Numbered from the stretch's first letter, positions 28,166 through 38,081 are shown. The stretch: DNA of 49,515 nucleotides from Streptococcus cristatus (GCF_003943815.1 NZ_RJNA01000011.1:10962-60476), one strand, 5' to 3'. A program made the numbers and translations. Notes: generated by a model not told the origin, from the sequence alone.

Positions 28166-28199
28166 CTTTTTGGTAACCCACTATAGTTGACAAAGAGCC
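26944..28199 (+). mobile_element. ISL3-family insertion sequence, left end missing
   Basis: The right terminal inverted repeat is present (28172-28199; read inward it begins GGCTCTTTGTCAACTATAG, typical of ISL3 elements of streptococci). No matching left repeat is found between the LtaS-like terminator and the transposase. The transposase is 5'-truncated and frameshifted. The right end lies 24 bp past the pulA stop codon, between convergent genes. No target duplication can be assigned because the left junction is lost. Confidence 0.8.
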
Positions 28200-28223
28200 G
28201 TTTTTTATTATCTTTATTCAATT

Positions 28224-30527
28224 TTATTTAATCACTTCAAAAACGGAAGCGGTCAGATTTTCAACATAGAAGGGTCTCTTATGGCGGCTATTGCCGGCCA
28301 ATAAACGTAGGTGATCCGCATTCTCAAGGTAATATGGCAGGCCACTTGCGTTAAAAATGATTTCATAATGTTTTTCATCTTTAATCTCAAAAATGACGAT
28401 ACCACTGCCAGCAAAGGCTTCTCTTACAAAGACATGTTTGTAAATCTCTTCATAGGTTTGATAAGAAAATTCCTTCTGACTTGTCTTTAGGTGAATGATT
28501 TGCTTAATATAATCAATACTCTCCTGATGTTGACTGATCAATTCCCAATTCACTTGGTTGACAGCATCGGGAGCATTGTAGCTATTCATGGCTCTATCAC
28601 GGTCACTTGGTAGGACTTGGCCCTCTTCGCCTGTGCCTACTAGTTTCGTGCGGGAAAATTCTTGTCCCAATTCCATAAATGCCATTCCCTGCATGAGCAA
28701 GTTCATAGCTGTTGCCAGCTCAATTCTTTTGGTCCGAATGACCTCATCATCATCTGGGTGTAAGTCAACCAGCAAGTCATGCAGATTGAAATTATCATGC
28801 GCCTCCACATAATTAAGAACCTGAGTTGGTGTCAAATAGGAGCCTAATTCACTGCTGCCCAGAATGGCTTTGGCTATGATATCCTCAGTCGCTTGTCCGC
28901 TCACATAACCTGCTTTTAGACCACCGTAGACTTCAGCACCTTTCACTGCATCACGCTGGGTATCATTGAAGAAACCAATTCGTGGCAGTTGATAAGCATT
29001 GTCTTTCTTAGCCTTGTCCTCCGGCATCAGGCCTGTTCCCATATCCCAACCTTCACCATAAAGCAAAATCCGTGGATCAATTTTATCCATTTCTTCTCGG
29101 ATGATATTCATAGTGGTGACATCATGGATTCCCATCAAATCAAAACGGAAGCCATCCACATTGAATTCTTCTACCCAGTAACGAAGTGAATCAATCATGA
29201 ATTTGCGGAACATTTCATGCTCACTGGCCGTCTCGCTGCCGACACCTGTACCATTCTGGAATGAACCGTTGGGATTCATTCGGTAGTAATAATCGGGAAC
29301 CGTTGACTGAAAGGCGGAGTCGAAGGTAGAATAAATATGATTATAAACCACATCCAAGGTCACAGAAATCCCTGCATCGTGGTAAGCCTGAATCATGGTT
29401 TTCAAATCTCGGATGGCCTGACCCGGATCATCTGGATTAGAAGAAAAACTGGTTTCTGGTGCATTATAGTTCTGTGGATCATAGCCCCAGTTATAAGTAA
29501 CTTGGCCATTTTGGTCATAGTCCTTGTGTCGTTCAGAAACCGGCTGGAGCTGCACCACATTGATACCTAGATTGCGAATGTAATCAAAAGTAGTCTGATC
29601 TCCCTGACTATTTCTAGTGCCGCTTTGACAAGCCCCCAAAAAAGTCCCTCGCAAATGTTCTGCGACACCAGAAGTAGGCGATTTGCTAATATCTCGGATA
29701 TGCATCTCATAGATGACCGCCTGATTTGGATTATCTAAACGCCAGGTTGCCTCCTTGCCTTGACATACCTTAAAACCAGCAACAGTCTTGTCCTGTTCGG
29801 CAACAATAGCTGAGCGCTTGCCATCTGGACTGGTAGCAATTGTATAAGGATCGCGCGTCAAAAAATGCTGGTTTTCAAAATGAACATGATACTGGTAGGC
29901 CTTACCAGCTAAATCTTCTGGCACTTCTACTGACCAAACTCCGATTGTATTTTTAGCATGATCGTGCGAGTAAATCTCTCCCTTTTCCATAGGGAATTCT
30001 TTATAAACAGCTGCTTGATTATCGGAAGTTTCATAGACTAGCAATTCAACTTTTTTGGCTGTCGGAGCCCAAACTTTAAACTCATTTACTTGCCCCTGCA
30101 GACGATGCCCAAGCCAGCCTTGATAGCCCCAGCATTCGTCAAAATAATCCGACCGCATGGCCACATCGAAATTATGGGGACGTCGCCGCGAATATTGGTG
30201 GCTCGTCGTCGCCGCTTGCAAGGAATAACAGACCTGATGATCTCCTTCAATCAACCAAACCTCTGTGGGCAAATGAACTGGCAATAAATCAATGTGGTAG
30301 TCGCAAGATTGGCTGGACCAGTCTGAACGCTTGACAATCACATGAGCCTGACTAAGAGGCTCCCAACTTTTAAAAGATAGTTCTCCCTGAATACCAAAAT
30401 AATCTAGTTTAGAAAAAGGTGCTTCTTTTCCCCACTGATCTGTCTGCCATTGCCACAAATCATAAGAAAAGTAATCTCCCTTAGGATTGTGGTAATGGAC
30501 AATGACCTTATAGTCTAGCATTTTCAT
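28224..30527 (-). CDS. pulA: Type I pullulanase (intracellular glycogen/maltodextrin debranching)
   Basis: The 767-residue GH13 enzyme cleaves alpha-1,6 bonds. Order: N-terminal beta domains, including a CBM48 (about 130-230), then the catalytic barrel with the pullulanase signature YNWGYDP, nucleophile Asp in GFRFDLMGIHD, acid Glu in LLYGEGWD and transition-state Asp in VEAHDNFNLHD. There is no signal peptide or sortase motif, so it acts in the cytoplasm, unlike the large surface pullulanase SpuA. It is last in the ligA-dgkB-pulA run, 8 nt after dgkB, with only a weak AGAG upstream. The IS remnant lies 24 bp after its stop codon. Confidence 0.93.
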   Translation of the reverse strand: MKMLDYKVIVHYHNPKGDYFSYDLWQWQTDQWGKEAPFSKLDYFGIQGELSFKSWEPLSQAHVIVKRSDWSSQSCDYHIDLLPVHLPTEVWLIEGDHQVCYSLQAATTSHQYSRRRPHNFDVAMRSDYFDECWGYQGWLGHRLQGQVNEFKVWAPTAKKVELLVYETSDNQAAVYKEFPMEKGEIYSHDHAKNTIGVWSVEVPEDLAGKAYQYHVHFENQHFLTRDPYTIATSPDGKRSAIVAEQDKTVAGFKVCQGKEATWRLDNPNQAVIYEMHIRDISKSPTSGVAEHLRGTFLGACQSGTRNSQGDQTTFDYIRNLGINVVQLQPVSERHKDYDQNGQVTYNWGYDPQNYNAPETSFSSNPDDPGQAIRDLKTMIQAYHDAGISVTLDVVYNHIYSTFDSAFQSTVPDYYYRMNPNGSFQNGTGVGSETASEHEMFRKFMIDSLRYWVEEFNVDGFRFDLMGIHDVTTMNIIREEMDKIDPRILLYGEGWDMGTGLMPEDKAKKDNAYQLPRIGFFNDTQRDAVKGAEVYGGLKAGYVSGQATEDIIAKAILGSSELGSYLTPTQVLNYVEAHDNFNLHDLLVDLHPDDDEVIRTKRIELATAMNLLMQGMAFMELGQEFSRTKLVGTGEEGQVLPSDRDRAMNSYNAPDAVNQVNWELISQHQESIDYIKQIIHLKTSQKEFSYQTYEEIYKHVFVREAFAGSGIVIFEIKDEKHYEIIFNASGLPYYLENADHLRLLAGNSRHKRPFYVENLTASVFEVIK

Positions 30528-30535
30528 TTATCTCT

Positions 30536-31495
30536 TCATTCTAATTTTTCTAAGGAAAGAGCGCTCTCATCGATTTCATCTATATTGGCGAAAAACTCCA
30601 GATGATTGTGCAAAACTTCCAATTCTACTGGTGTATCTCCTCCGTACTCACCGTCCAGATTCAACATAAAGGGTGCTTTTTTATCCAATACTTCTAGCTT
30701 CAATTTGCTGGTTTTCAGATATTCAACATTAGCATCCGTCACATGTTGGCCACCATTAATTGCCTGTATGATGAGACTAAGCATATCAAACAACTTGGCC
30801 GTTTTTACAAGAATCAAGGTGAAATTTCCATCGTCCAGTTTGGTATCTGGCGCTAGTTTTTCAAAGCCTCCGATAGAATTGGTCAAGGCTGCAAAGACAA
30901 GCGAAATCTTGCCCTCAAAAACACCATGGTCATGCTCAATTCGTACCTTACGGGATTTGGAGCGCGGCAGCATTTTGGCTCCTTCGGCTACATAAGCCAG
31001 ATAGCCTAGACGGGTCTTGACTTCACTAGGGACACTGTAAGTCAACTCTGTCAGCGTGCCTGCCGCCGCAATGTTGATAAAGTATTTGCTGCCATAAGCC
31101 CGACCGATATCCATCTGAATCGTCTGGTTTTTCTCGATAATCCGAGCTGCCGCTACTGGATCTCCCATCGGAATTTTCAGAGCACGCGCATAATCATTGG
31201 TTGTACCAGTTGGGATGAAAGCCAGCTTAGGGCGCACATCTAGACCCGCAACTCCATTCACTACTTCATTGATAGTCCCATCTCCACCAGCTGCTATAAC
31301 TAAATCAAAACCTGCTCTTGCTGCTCTTTCAGCTTCTCGCTGAGCAGAGAAAGGCTCTGGAGTCGTCTGATAGGCACTGGTCTCATAGCCAACATCTTCC
31401 AAGACATCCAAGACTTCGGCAATATTTTTTTTGATAATTTCCTGCCCAGAAGTTGGGTTATAAATTAATCTTGCTTTTTTTATTTTATTTTCCAT
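30536..31495 (-). CDS. dgkB: Diacylglycerol kinase (soluble DagK/DgkB family)
   Basis: The 319-residue lipid kinase has the nucleotide-binding loop AAGGDGTINEVVNG, the N-terminal IYNPTSGQE, and the conserved NIAAAGTLTELTYSVP. These match the soluble DgkB family, which recycles diacylglycerol released by LTA synthesis into phosphatidic acid. The LtaS-like enzyme nearby makes that substrate. ATG 31495 has GAGG six nt upstream; an alternative ATG at 31507 overlaps the ligA stop but lacks a ribosome-binding site. Confidence 0.85.
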   Translation of the reverse strand: MENKIKKARLIYNPTSGQEIIKKNIAEVLDVLEDVGYETSAYQTTPEPFSAQREAERAARAGFDLVIAAGGDGTINEVVNGVAGLDVRPKLAFIPTGTTNDYARALKIPMGDPVAAARIIEKNQTIQMDIGRAYGSKYFINIAAAGTLTELTYSVPSEVKTRLGYLAYVAEGAKMLPRSKSRKVRIEHDHGVFEGKISLVFAALTNSIGGFEKLAPDTKLDDGNFTLILVKTAKLFDMLSLIIQAINGGQHVTDANVEYLKTSKLKLEVLDKKAPFMLNLDGEYGGDTPVELEVLHNHLEFFANIDEIDESALSLEKLE

Positions 31496-31503
31496 ACTCA
31501 GCC

Positions 31504-33474
<1,971 letters not shown>

Positions 33475-33564
33475 TCACAAATACACAAAATCTTCCTCTA
33501 TTTGTCCCGAATTCTCACTAAAAAAGAGGACAGAAAAAGAGCGGGAATTCCGCTCTCTGCTATC

Positions 33565-34080
33565 CTATTTTGTCAAATCAATCCTTTTAGCAATCTGGTT
33601 AATAATGATAGCTCCAACTATCAAGGAAGCAAATTCTCCAATAGCAGTTGTAAACCAAGTCAGGAAGAATGGCAAGCCTTGCAAGAGATGTAACTCTGCA
33701 GCGATTGTCACCATCGAAATAGAGAAGAAAATAGCAAAATAGAAATGATCCAAACGAAGCAAATCTTTGATCAGGTATTGATTCTTATAACGACTGAAAA
33801 GATAGACACCTAGTGATAGGAAGACTAAAGTTGACCAACCGCCGACAAAGACGTCAATGATTCCAAAGCTATAGAGATTGGCAATCATACAGCCGATGGT
33901 CACTCCCATGATGTATTTACGATTATAAAAGGCCATAAAGTTCATCATTTCAGAAATTCTGAACTGGTAAGCACCATAGCTGATAGCATTTAAAGGGGGC
34001 GTAATCGTAAGGGCTACATAAATAGCAGCAACAATGGCAATCTGAATCAAATCACGGACTGATAAGTTTTCTTGTTTCAT
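33565..34080 (-). CDS. queT: QueT-family transporter (queuosine precursor uptake, ECF S component)
   Basis: The 171-residue integral membrane protein has about five or six spans and matches the QueT/COG4708 family, with AIVAAIYVALTITPPLNAISYGAYQFRIS-type N-terminal spans and a conserved FMAFYNRKYIMGVTIGC. It is thought to import preQ1 or related precursors with a shared ECF energising module. ATG 34080 is chosen because GGAG lies five nt upstream and forms the 3' end of a preQ1-II riboswitch; an ATG-less extension to 34140 would run into that RNA. Confidence 0.92.
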   Translation of the reverse strand: MKQENLSVRDLIQIAIVAAIYVALTITPPLNAISYGAYQFRISEMMNFMAFYNRKYIMGVTIGCMIANLYSFGIIDVFVGGWSTLVFLSLGVYLFSRYKNQYLIKDLLRLDHFYFAIFFSISMVTIAAELHLLQGLPFFLTWFTTAIGEFASLIVGAIIINQIAKRIDLTK

Positions 34081-34083
34081 GTT

Positions 34084-34141
34084 TTCTCCTTTAGCGCATG
34101 AGCGCGTGTAATATGCTTGGCGAAAGAAGCTAAGCGCCAAG
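34084..34141 (-). promoter_or_regulatory. preQ1-II riboswitch (COG4708 motif) controlling queT
   Basis: The minus strand reads CTTGGCGCTTAGCTTCTTTC, then CGCCAAGCATATTACACGCG, a short hairpin GCGC...GCGC, and AAAGGAGAA at the end. This matches the known streptococcal preQ1-II pattern, with conserved loop CTTAGCTTCTTT and CATATTACACGCG. A pairing P1 change (G-C instead of U-A) is compensated on both sides (CTTGGCG/CGCCAAG). The aptamer ends on the Shine-Dalgarno sequence, consistent with translational repression by preQ1. Confidence 0.93.
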
Positions 34142-34189
34142 GGTTGCGTCAGACGGGAAAATTATCTCCTCAAAATCGACAACTTCACT

Positions 34190-34195
34190 AGTATA
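34190..34195 (-). promoter_or_regulatory. Extended -10 of queT
   Basis: TGCTATACT on the minus strand (hexamer TATACT). It gives a leader of roughly 105 nt that includes the riboswitch. Confidence 0.55.
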
Positions 34196-34216
34196 GCATA
34201 AATCCTAGAAATGTGA

Positions 34217-34222
34217 TAGACT
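34217..34222 (+). promoter_or_regulatory. Extended -10 of the gtrA-like gene
   Basis: TGATAGACT on the plus strand (hexamer TAGACT), six nt before ATG 34229. No -35 is recognised. Confidence 0.4.
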
Positions 34223-34228
34223 ATGCTT

Positions 34229-34669
34229 ATGAAAACTTTGATTAAAAAATTCTTTGACAATGAGGTTCTATCCTATCTTTTCTTTGGTGTGGCAACCACT
34301 CTTGTCTCCGTTGTCAGTCGGATGCTCTGCTATGAATTGACAGGAAACGAATTACTGGCTACGATAATCGGTGATATTTTAGGTATTCTCTTTGCCTTTG
34401 TGACCAACGATACCATCGTTTTCAAGCAGAAAAGAAAAGGCTGGCCACTACGATTGGTCAAATTTTTCACAGCCCGACTGGCAACTATGGCCTTGAATTT
34501 GCTGCTAACCTTTATCTTTGTCACTAGCTTCCCGCAGATTATTGGTCAATTCGTCCACAACGATATTAAGATGGTCAACACCATTGAAACTCTGATAGCT
34601 CAAGTGCTGATTATCGTTCTCAACTATGTCTTCAGCAAAATTTTTGTCTTTAAAAACAAGGCAAAATAA
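34229..34669 (+). CDS. GtrA-family membrane protein
   Basis: The 146-residue protein has four predicted membrane spans and the GtrA pattern: LSYLFFGVATTLVSVVSR at the N-terminus, FAFVTNDTIVFK in the middle loop, and the C-terminal LNYVFSKIFVFKNK. Members are linked to moving undecaprenyl-linked sugars across the membrane for cell-envelope glycosylation; no glycosyltransferase gene adjoins it here. Two in-frame ATGs (34223 and 34229) lack a ribosome-binding site. The second is preferred because it is six nt from the -10 (leaderless prediction). Confidence 0.87.
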   Translation: MKTLIKKFFDNEVLSYLFFGVATTLVSVVSRMLCYELTGNELLATIIGDILGILFAFVTNDTIVFKQKRKGWPLRLVKFFTARLATMALNLLLTFIFVTSFPQIIGQFVHNDIKMVNTIETLIAQVLIIVLNYVFSKIFVFKNKAK

Positions 34670-34694
34670 AAATAGCTCGGCTTATTTCTCCTAT

Positions 34695-34742
34695 AAAAAC
34701 AAATCTGGACCAGATAATTCTGATCCAGATTTGTTTTTATTT
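34695..34742. terminator. Bidirectional terminator between gtrA and the B3/B4 gene
   Basis: AAAACAAATCTGGA and TCCAGATTTGTTTT form a 14-bp perfect stem with T-runs on both sides. Confidence 0.9.
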
Positions 34743-35450
34743 TTAGACTTCCAAACTGGGATTTTCAGCTGTCAAGTGGGTAATATCACCCTTGACACCA
34801 AAATAGTCCTCAATCAGAGTCTGGAGTTCAGTCATAGCTGCTTGAGCACGCGCCGCCTGCTCTTCGTTGATGGCCTCGATAACCAAAATGGCATACTTGG
34901 TATCTTCCGTCAGCATGGTCCGCTGCGCTTCTCGCCAGTTAAGGCAACGGCAGACCGCTCCCTCTTCATCATAGTAGATGATTTCTTCTGCCAAAGCTGG
35001 TGCATCAGTCTCAGCTCCCAGTGGAAAGAATGCTTCGCCACCCTTAGCCTTACCCAAATAAAGACCACCGATAATCTTGTCCAAATCCTCTCCGCCACAT
35101 GGAACCGCATAAGAGAGGGAAACACTATTATAAATATCTACTAAGGGATTGATGGGGTTGAATTCCCGTCCTTGACTGACCCGCTTGAGTAGGGCTTCGA
35201 TAGAGGAACGCGCTCCTTTTTTGGTCTTAAATTGGCTGAAAGCCTGCCGCCACTCCTGAATAACATCATTCTGAGTGAAATTCTCATCTGGAATAAAGTC
35301 TGCTGCTCGCTTTGCGCCCTTATCCAGCAGGGATTTGAAATATGGGTCCTTACTTTCATCAACTCTATTATCCAGCCCCTTGACCACTAAGACACTAATC
35401 TGCGCTTCTGGAAACAAAGCCCAAAATTCATTTTCAACTGTAATTTTCAT
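34743..35450 (-). CDS. B3/B4 tRNA-editing-like domain protein
   Basis: The 235-residue protein resembles the B3/B4 domain of the phenylalanyl-tRNA synthetase beta subunit standing alone: FKTKKGARSSIEALLKRV, NPLVDIYNSVSLSYAVPCGGEDLDKI and YYDEEGAVCRCLNWREAQRT are typical. Such proteins may edit misacylated tRNA, but this is unproven. It starts 8 nt after the marR-type gene and is cotranscribed with it. The length is normal for the family. Confidence 0.85.
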   Translation of the reverse strand: MKITVENEFWALFPEAQISVLVVKGLDNRVDESKDPYFKSLLDKGAKRAADFIPDENFTQNDVIQEWRQAFSQFKTKKGARSSIEALLKRVSQGREFNPINPLVDIYNSVSLSYAVPCGGEDLDKIIGGLYLGKAKGGEAFFPLGAETDAPALAEEIIYYDEEGAVCRCLNWREAQRTMLTEDTKYAILVIEAINEEQAARAQAAMTELQTLIEDYFGVKGDITHLTAENPSLEV

Positions 35451-35458
35451 GTTCTACC

Positions 35459-35908
35459 TCAATAATTTCTTTTCTGACCTTTTTTGACCAGCTCCCAATC
35501 CTTTGTAATATTCTCTCGGACGCGAACCAGCAACTTTTCTAACTCTTTTCGCTCAGTTTCTGAAAATTTTTCCAACGCCACCTGTTCCGAATATTCGTTT
35601 TCCGCTAAGATAAGAGGATAGAGGGCCGCCCCCTTTTCGGTGACAAACCATTCCTTGTTCTTGCGGTTATTGGCAGCTGGCCGCTGTTCCAGTAAGCCTT
35701 TGCTTTCAAGCTTCTTGACTGAACGAGCTACCGTTGAGCGATCCACCTTGAGCAAGTCTGACAGCTCCTCCTGGATAATCCCAGGATTCTCCGCAATCCG
35801 CACCAGATAGAGATACTGCCCCCGCGCCAAATCTATGTCACGAAACTCAATATTAGCAATGGAATCCAAAGCCCGAGCAATTATTCCAATCTCACGTAAA
35901 ATTGACAT
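35459..35908 (-). CDS. MarR-family transcriptional regulator
   Basis: The 149-residue winged-helix protein has a recognition helix region LSDLLKVDRSTVARSVKKLESKGLL (positions about 47-71) and a wing NNRKNKEWFVTEKG. ATG 35908 is chosen because AGGAGG lies five nt upstream; the upstream extension would cross the -10. It heads a two-gene unit with the B3/B4 protein. A TTGCA-TT-TGCAA inverted repeat overlaps the -35, suggesting autoregulation. Confidence 0.88.
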   Translation of the reverse strand: MSILREIGIIARALDSIANIEFRDIDLARGQYLYLVRIAENPGIIQEELSDLLKVDRSTVARSVKKLESKGLLEQRPAANNRKNKEWFVTEKGAALYPLILAENEYSEQVALEKFSETERKELEKLLVRVRENITKDWELVKKGQKRNY

Positions 35909-35927
35909 ACCTCCTCCTTCTGAAGAT

Positions 35928-35956
35928 AGTATAACAGATTTTTGTTGCAAATGCAA
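35928..35956 (-). promoter_or_regulatory. Promoter and candidate operator of the marR-B3/B4 operon
   Basis: Minus-strand -35 TTGCAT (35951-35956), a 17-bp spacer, and -10 TATACT (35928-35933). The inverted repeat at 35945-35956 (5-bp arms TTGCA/TGCAA) overlaps the -35. Confidence 0.6.
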
Positions 35957-36079
35957 TAAAAATCTTTAGAAATACTTATATTAGAAAAATTCTATATCGA
36001 ACTAAACCTCGGCACAGAACTATTTCTGCCTTTCCCTTATCTTCACCATCAAAAAAGGGGCTAGGAAAAAGTCTTTGCC

Positions 36080-36259
36080 TCATTTTTTGTTAGAAATAGA
36101 TACTGGGAAGGTTAGCTGATTACTTGTTAAGCAATCTCTTGATATGTTTTGATAAAGGTCAGTACAATCACTAGCTAGATTCTCTCGAGTATAATCTTCA
36201 CCTTTAAAATCCATTAGTGCAACCTTATTAGTCACATCATATAATACTACAATATCAAA
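36080..36259 (-). pseudogene. ORF remnant (C-terminal fragment of an unrecognised protein)
   Basis: A frame of 59 codons reads through from an upstream TGA to TGA at 36080: begins FDIVVLYDVTNKVALMDF and ends LTFPVSISNKK. The first ATG lies well inside it, and there is no ribosome-binding site. Composition and length look like the tail of a decayed gene; the parent family was not recognised. The rest of 35957-36284 holds only T-rich, terminator-like debris near 36045-36090. Confidence 0.35.
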
Positions 36260-36279
36260 TCAGCTTGAGAAGAGCATAG

Positions 36280-36307
36280 AAAAACCACCTGAAGTCAAAT
36301 CAGGTGG
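36280..36307 (-). terminator. Terminator after the 36.3-39 kb gene run
   Basis: CCACCTGA pairs with TCAGGTGG around a 7-nt loop, followed on the minus strand by TTTTTC. Confidence 0.8.
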
Positions 36308-36325
36308 AAATTCTCAGATAGATAT

Positions 36326-36625
36326 TTATTTACTAATGCCTCGTTGCTTCTTCACATGTTCCTTATACATTTTTGACTTTTTCCCGTACCATTCTTCGAT
36401 GGTATATCCATACTCTTCACGGTATTTCTCTTGGTTTTTATTGACTGCATTCAAGTTCTCTAGAGTTACTACATTGGACTTGAAAAATGATACCAAAAAT
36501 AGTCCTAGTAAAATAGGTGCAATAGGTAATAAAGCAAGCAAGAGATACGCTAGGAAATGATTAAGCCCGTGAGTAAAGAGATTGATTCCATACATCAACA
36601 ACCATAAGAATAAAATCACATTCAA
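36326..36625 (-). CDS. Membrane protein fragment, probable 3' half of a split gene
   Basis: The 99 residues have two membrane spans and a charged C-terminus containing YTIEEWYGKKSKMYKEH. The only start is TTG without a ribosome-binding site. The frame continues upstream without a stop for nine more codons to the TAA that ends the 36653-37150 gene, which is in the same frame. The same C-terminal motif, YSIEEWYGKESKRYKE, closes the full-length 282-residue protein at 37233-38081. I read this as the second half of one gene interrupted by a nonsense codon. The function is unknown. Confidence 0.55.
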   Translation of the reverse strand: MNVILFLWLLMYGINLFTHGLNHFLAYLLLALLPIAPILLGLFLVSFFKSNVVTLENLNAVNKNQEKYREEYGYTIEEWYGKKSKMYKEHVKKQRGISK

Positions 36626-36652
36626 AAAATTTTTATAATATTCTGAGGAGAA

Positions 36653-37150
36653 TTAATCCTTGCTAGCGCGTTGCTTTGTAACAAGGATATAGATAAGGTA
36701 AATCAGTGATAAGACAAACCCAATCCAGTAAACGATACGAACTGCTACTAGAGGGATTAAATACAAGATGGCTACAAACCAACTATAATATGTAATTACG
36801 AGCAAAAACAATTGAAAAATCTGAGTCATTAAGTATGCTTTAATGCGATTTCTTCTAGAAATAATATAAAAACAAGTAAAATGACCGCAACAAAGCAAGA
36901 ATAGGAAACCAAAGAAACTATCTGGGGGTATGAGGACTTTTTCTACTGATGTCAGCTGTGTAACCATTGATGTCAATGGTACAGCTGGGTCATGCCCAGC
37001 TTCACTAGCCATTCGAAATAAACTTATCGGTAAAGACGTCCCAATCATAACCATAAGAGAATATAGAGATAGTCCAAAAATCGCCTTTACTAAGTTTAAT
37101 CTTCGGGTTGTCTCAAGTGCATCATTAATATCTTTTTGTATCATATCCAT
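36653..37150 (-). CDS. Multi-pass membrane protein, probable 5' half of a split gene
   Basis: The 165 residues have about four spans. AGGAG lies seven nt before ATG, so translation starts normally. It ends at TAA in KQRASKD-stop, and the frame stays open beyond that stop into the 36326-36625 ORF. Together they would make about 274 residues, close to the 282-residue neighbour, with the same C-terminal motif. The function is unknown. It follows the 282-residue gene in an apparent operon with yihY. Confidence 0.6.
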   Translation of the reverse strand: MDMIQKDINDALETTRRLNLVKAIFGLSLYSLMVMIGTSLPISLFRMASEAGHDPAVPLTSMVTQLTSVEKVLIPPDSFFGFLFLLCCGHFTCFYIISRRNRIKAYLMTQIFQLFLLVITYYSWFVAILYLIPLVAVRIVYWIGFVLSLIYLIYILVTKQRASKD

Positions 37151-37232
37151 TTATTTTCTCCTATTTGGTTCAGGTTCCATTGTAAAAGGAGGTACCATCA
37201 CCATCAAAATCGAGTGGGTAAACCAGCATTGA

Positions 37233-38081
37233 CTAAACTTCCTGATCCAACGACTCCTTGTATCTTTTCGACTCTTTCCCATACCACTCTTCGATGGAGT
37301 AGTCAGATAACTGGCGGTAATCTTCCAAATATTTTTTGAGATAGTAGCCTTGAAAATTGTTCACACTTAAAACATACAGAAAGTAAAGGAAGGGGACAAA
37401 TATTATTGGATTAATGGCTACAAAAATTGAACGAAAGGTACCATTTTGCTGAATAAGATCCGAGTTTGGGAAAAAGATACGGAAAATAACTATTAGGAAT
37501 AGGATAAGCCCTCCGTACCTTTTTGCAAATACAACAAAACGGTCGAGAAAATCTGCTCCTCTATTTGAGTAAGTAGACTCTTGATACAAAATTTCGAGCG
37601 TATTCTTCTGAAAATTTTGAAATAGTCTAATAAAGTACAAAATAAAAGCAACCGTATATAATGCGCCAGATAAAATCATTCCTATTATCGCTCCTGCTCC
37701 AGCTATACCTATTACTAGACATTGCAAAAGAAGAAGAAAAGTCATAAAACCAACCCATTTATTAAAGTAATAATAGGATAGGATTGACTGATTTTTTATT
37801 TTGGTTAGATCAATTAAATAGCCAGCAAACCCTACAAATCCCAATCCAAATAAAGCACCATTTATGAGGCTTACTTTCATAAATAAAAACTGCAAATTTT
37901 GAGAATCAACCCAAATACTAAAAAGAAAGATTAGAAATAGGATAAATTGTATTGTAACAAATCCTAAAAGCTTTCCCTCATAACCTTTTTCATTGAAATC
38001 CTCAAATGAAGTTTTGATATACTGATCTGTCACTAAATTCATACTTTCCTCTAACGAGGCATTAAAAATTGTTTGTTTCAT
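37233..38081 (-). CDS. Multi-pass membrane protein of unknown function
   Basis: The 282-residue protein has a roughly 40-residue soluble N-terminus, about six membrane spans and a cytoplasmic-looking C-terminal tail with YSIEEWYGKESKRYKE. I do not recognise the family. AGGTGA lies five nt before ATG and overlaps the yihY stop region, so it is cotranscribed with yihY. A paralogous, apparently broken gene lies downstream. Base composition is more AT-rich than the surrounding housekeeping genes. Confidence 0.75.
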   Translation of the reverse strand: MKQTIFNASLEESMNLVTDQYIKTSFEDFNEKGYEGKLLGFVTIQFILFLIFLFSIWVDSQNLQFLFMKVSLINGALFGLGFVGFAGYLIDLTKIKNQSILSYYYFNKWVGFMTFLLLLQCLVIGIAGAGAIIGMILSGALYTVAFILYFIRLFQNFQKNTLEILYQESTYSNRGADFLDRFVVFAKRYGGLILFLIVIFRIFFPNSDLIQQNGTFRSIFVAINPIIFVPFLYFLYVLSVNNFQGYYLKKYLEDYRQLSDYSIEEWYGKESKRYKESLDQEV

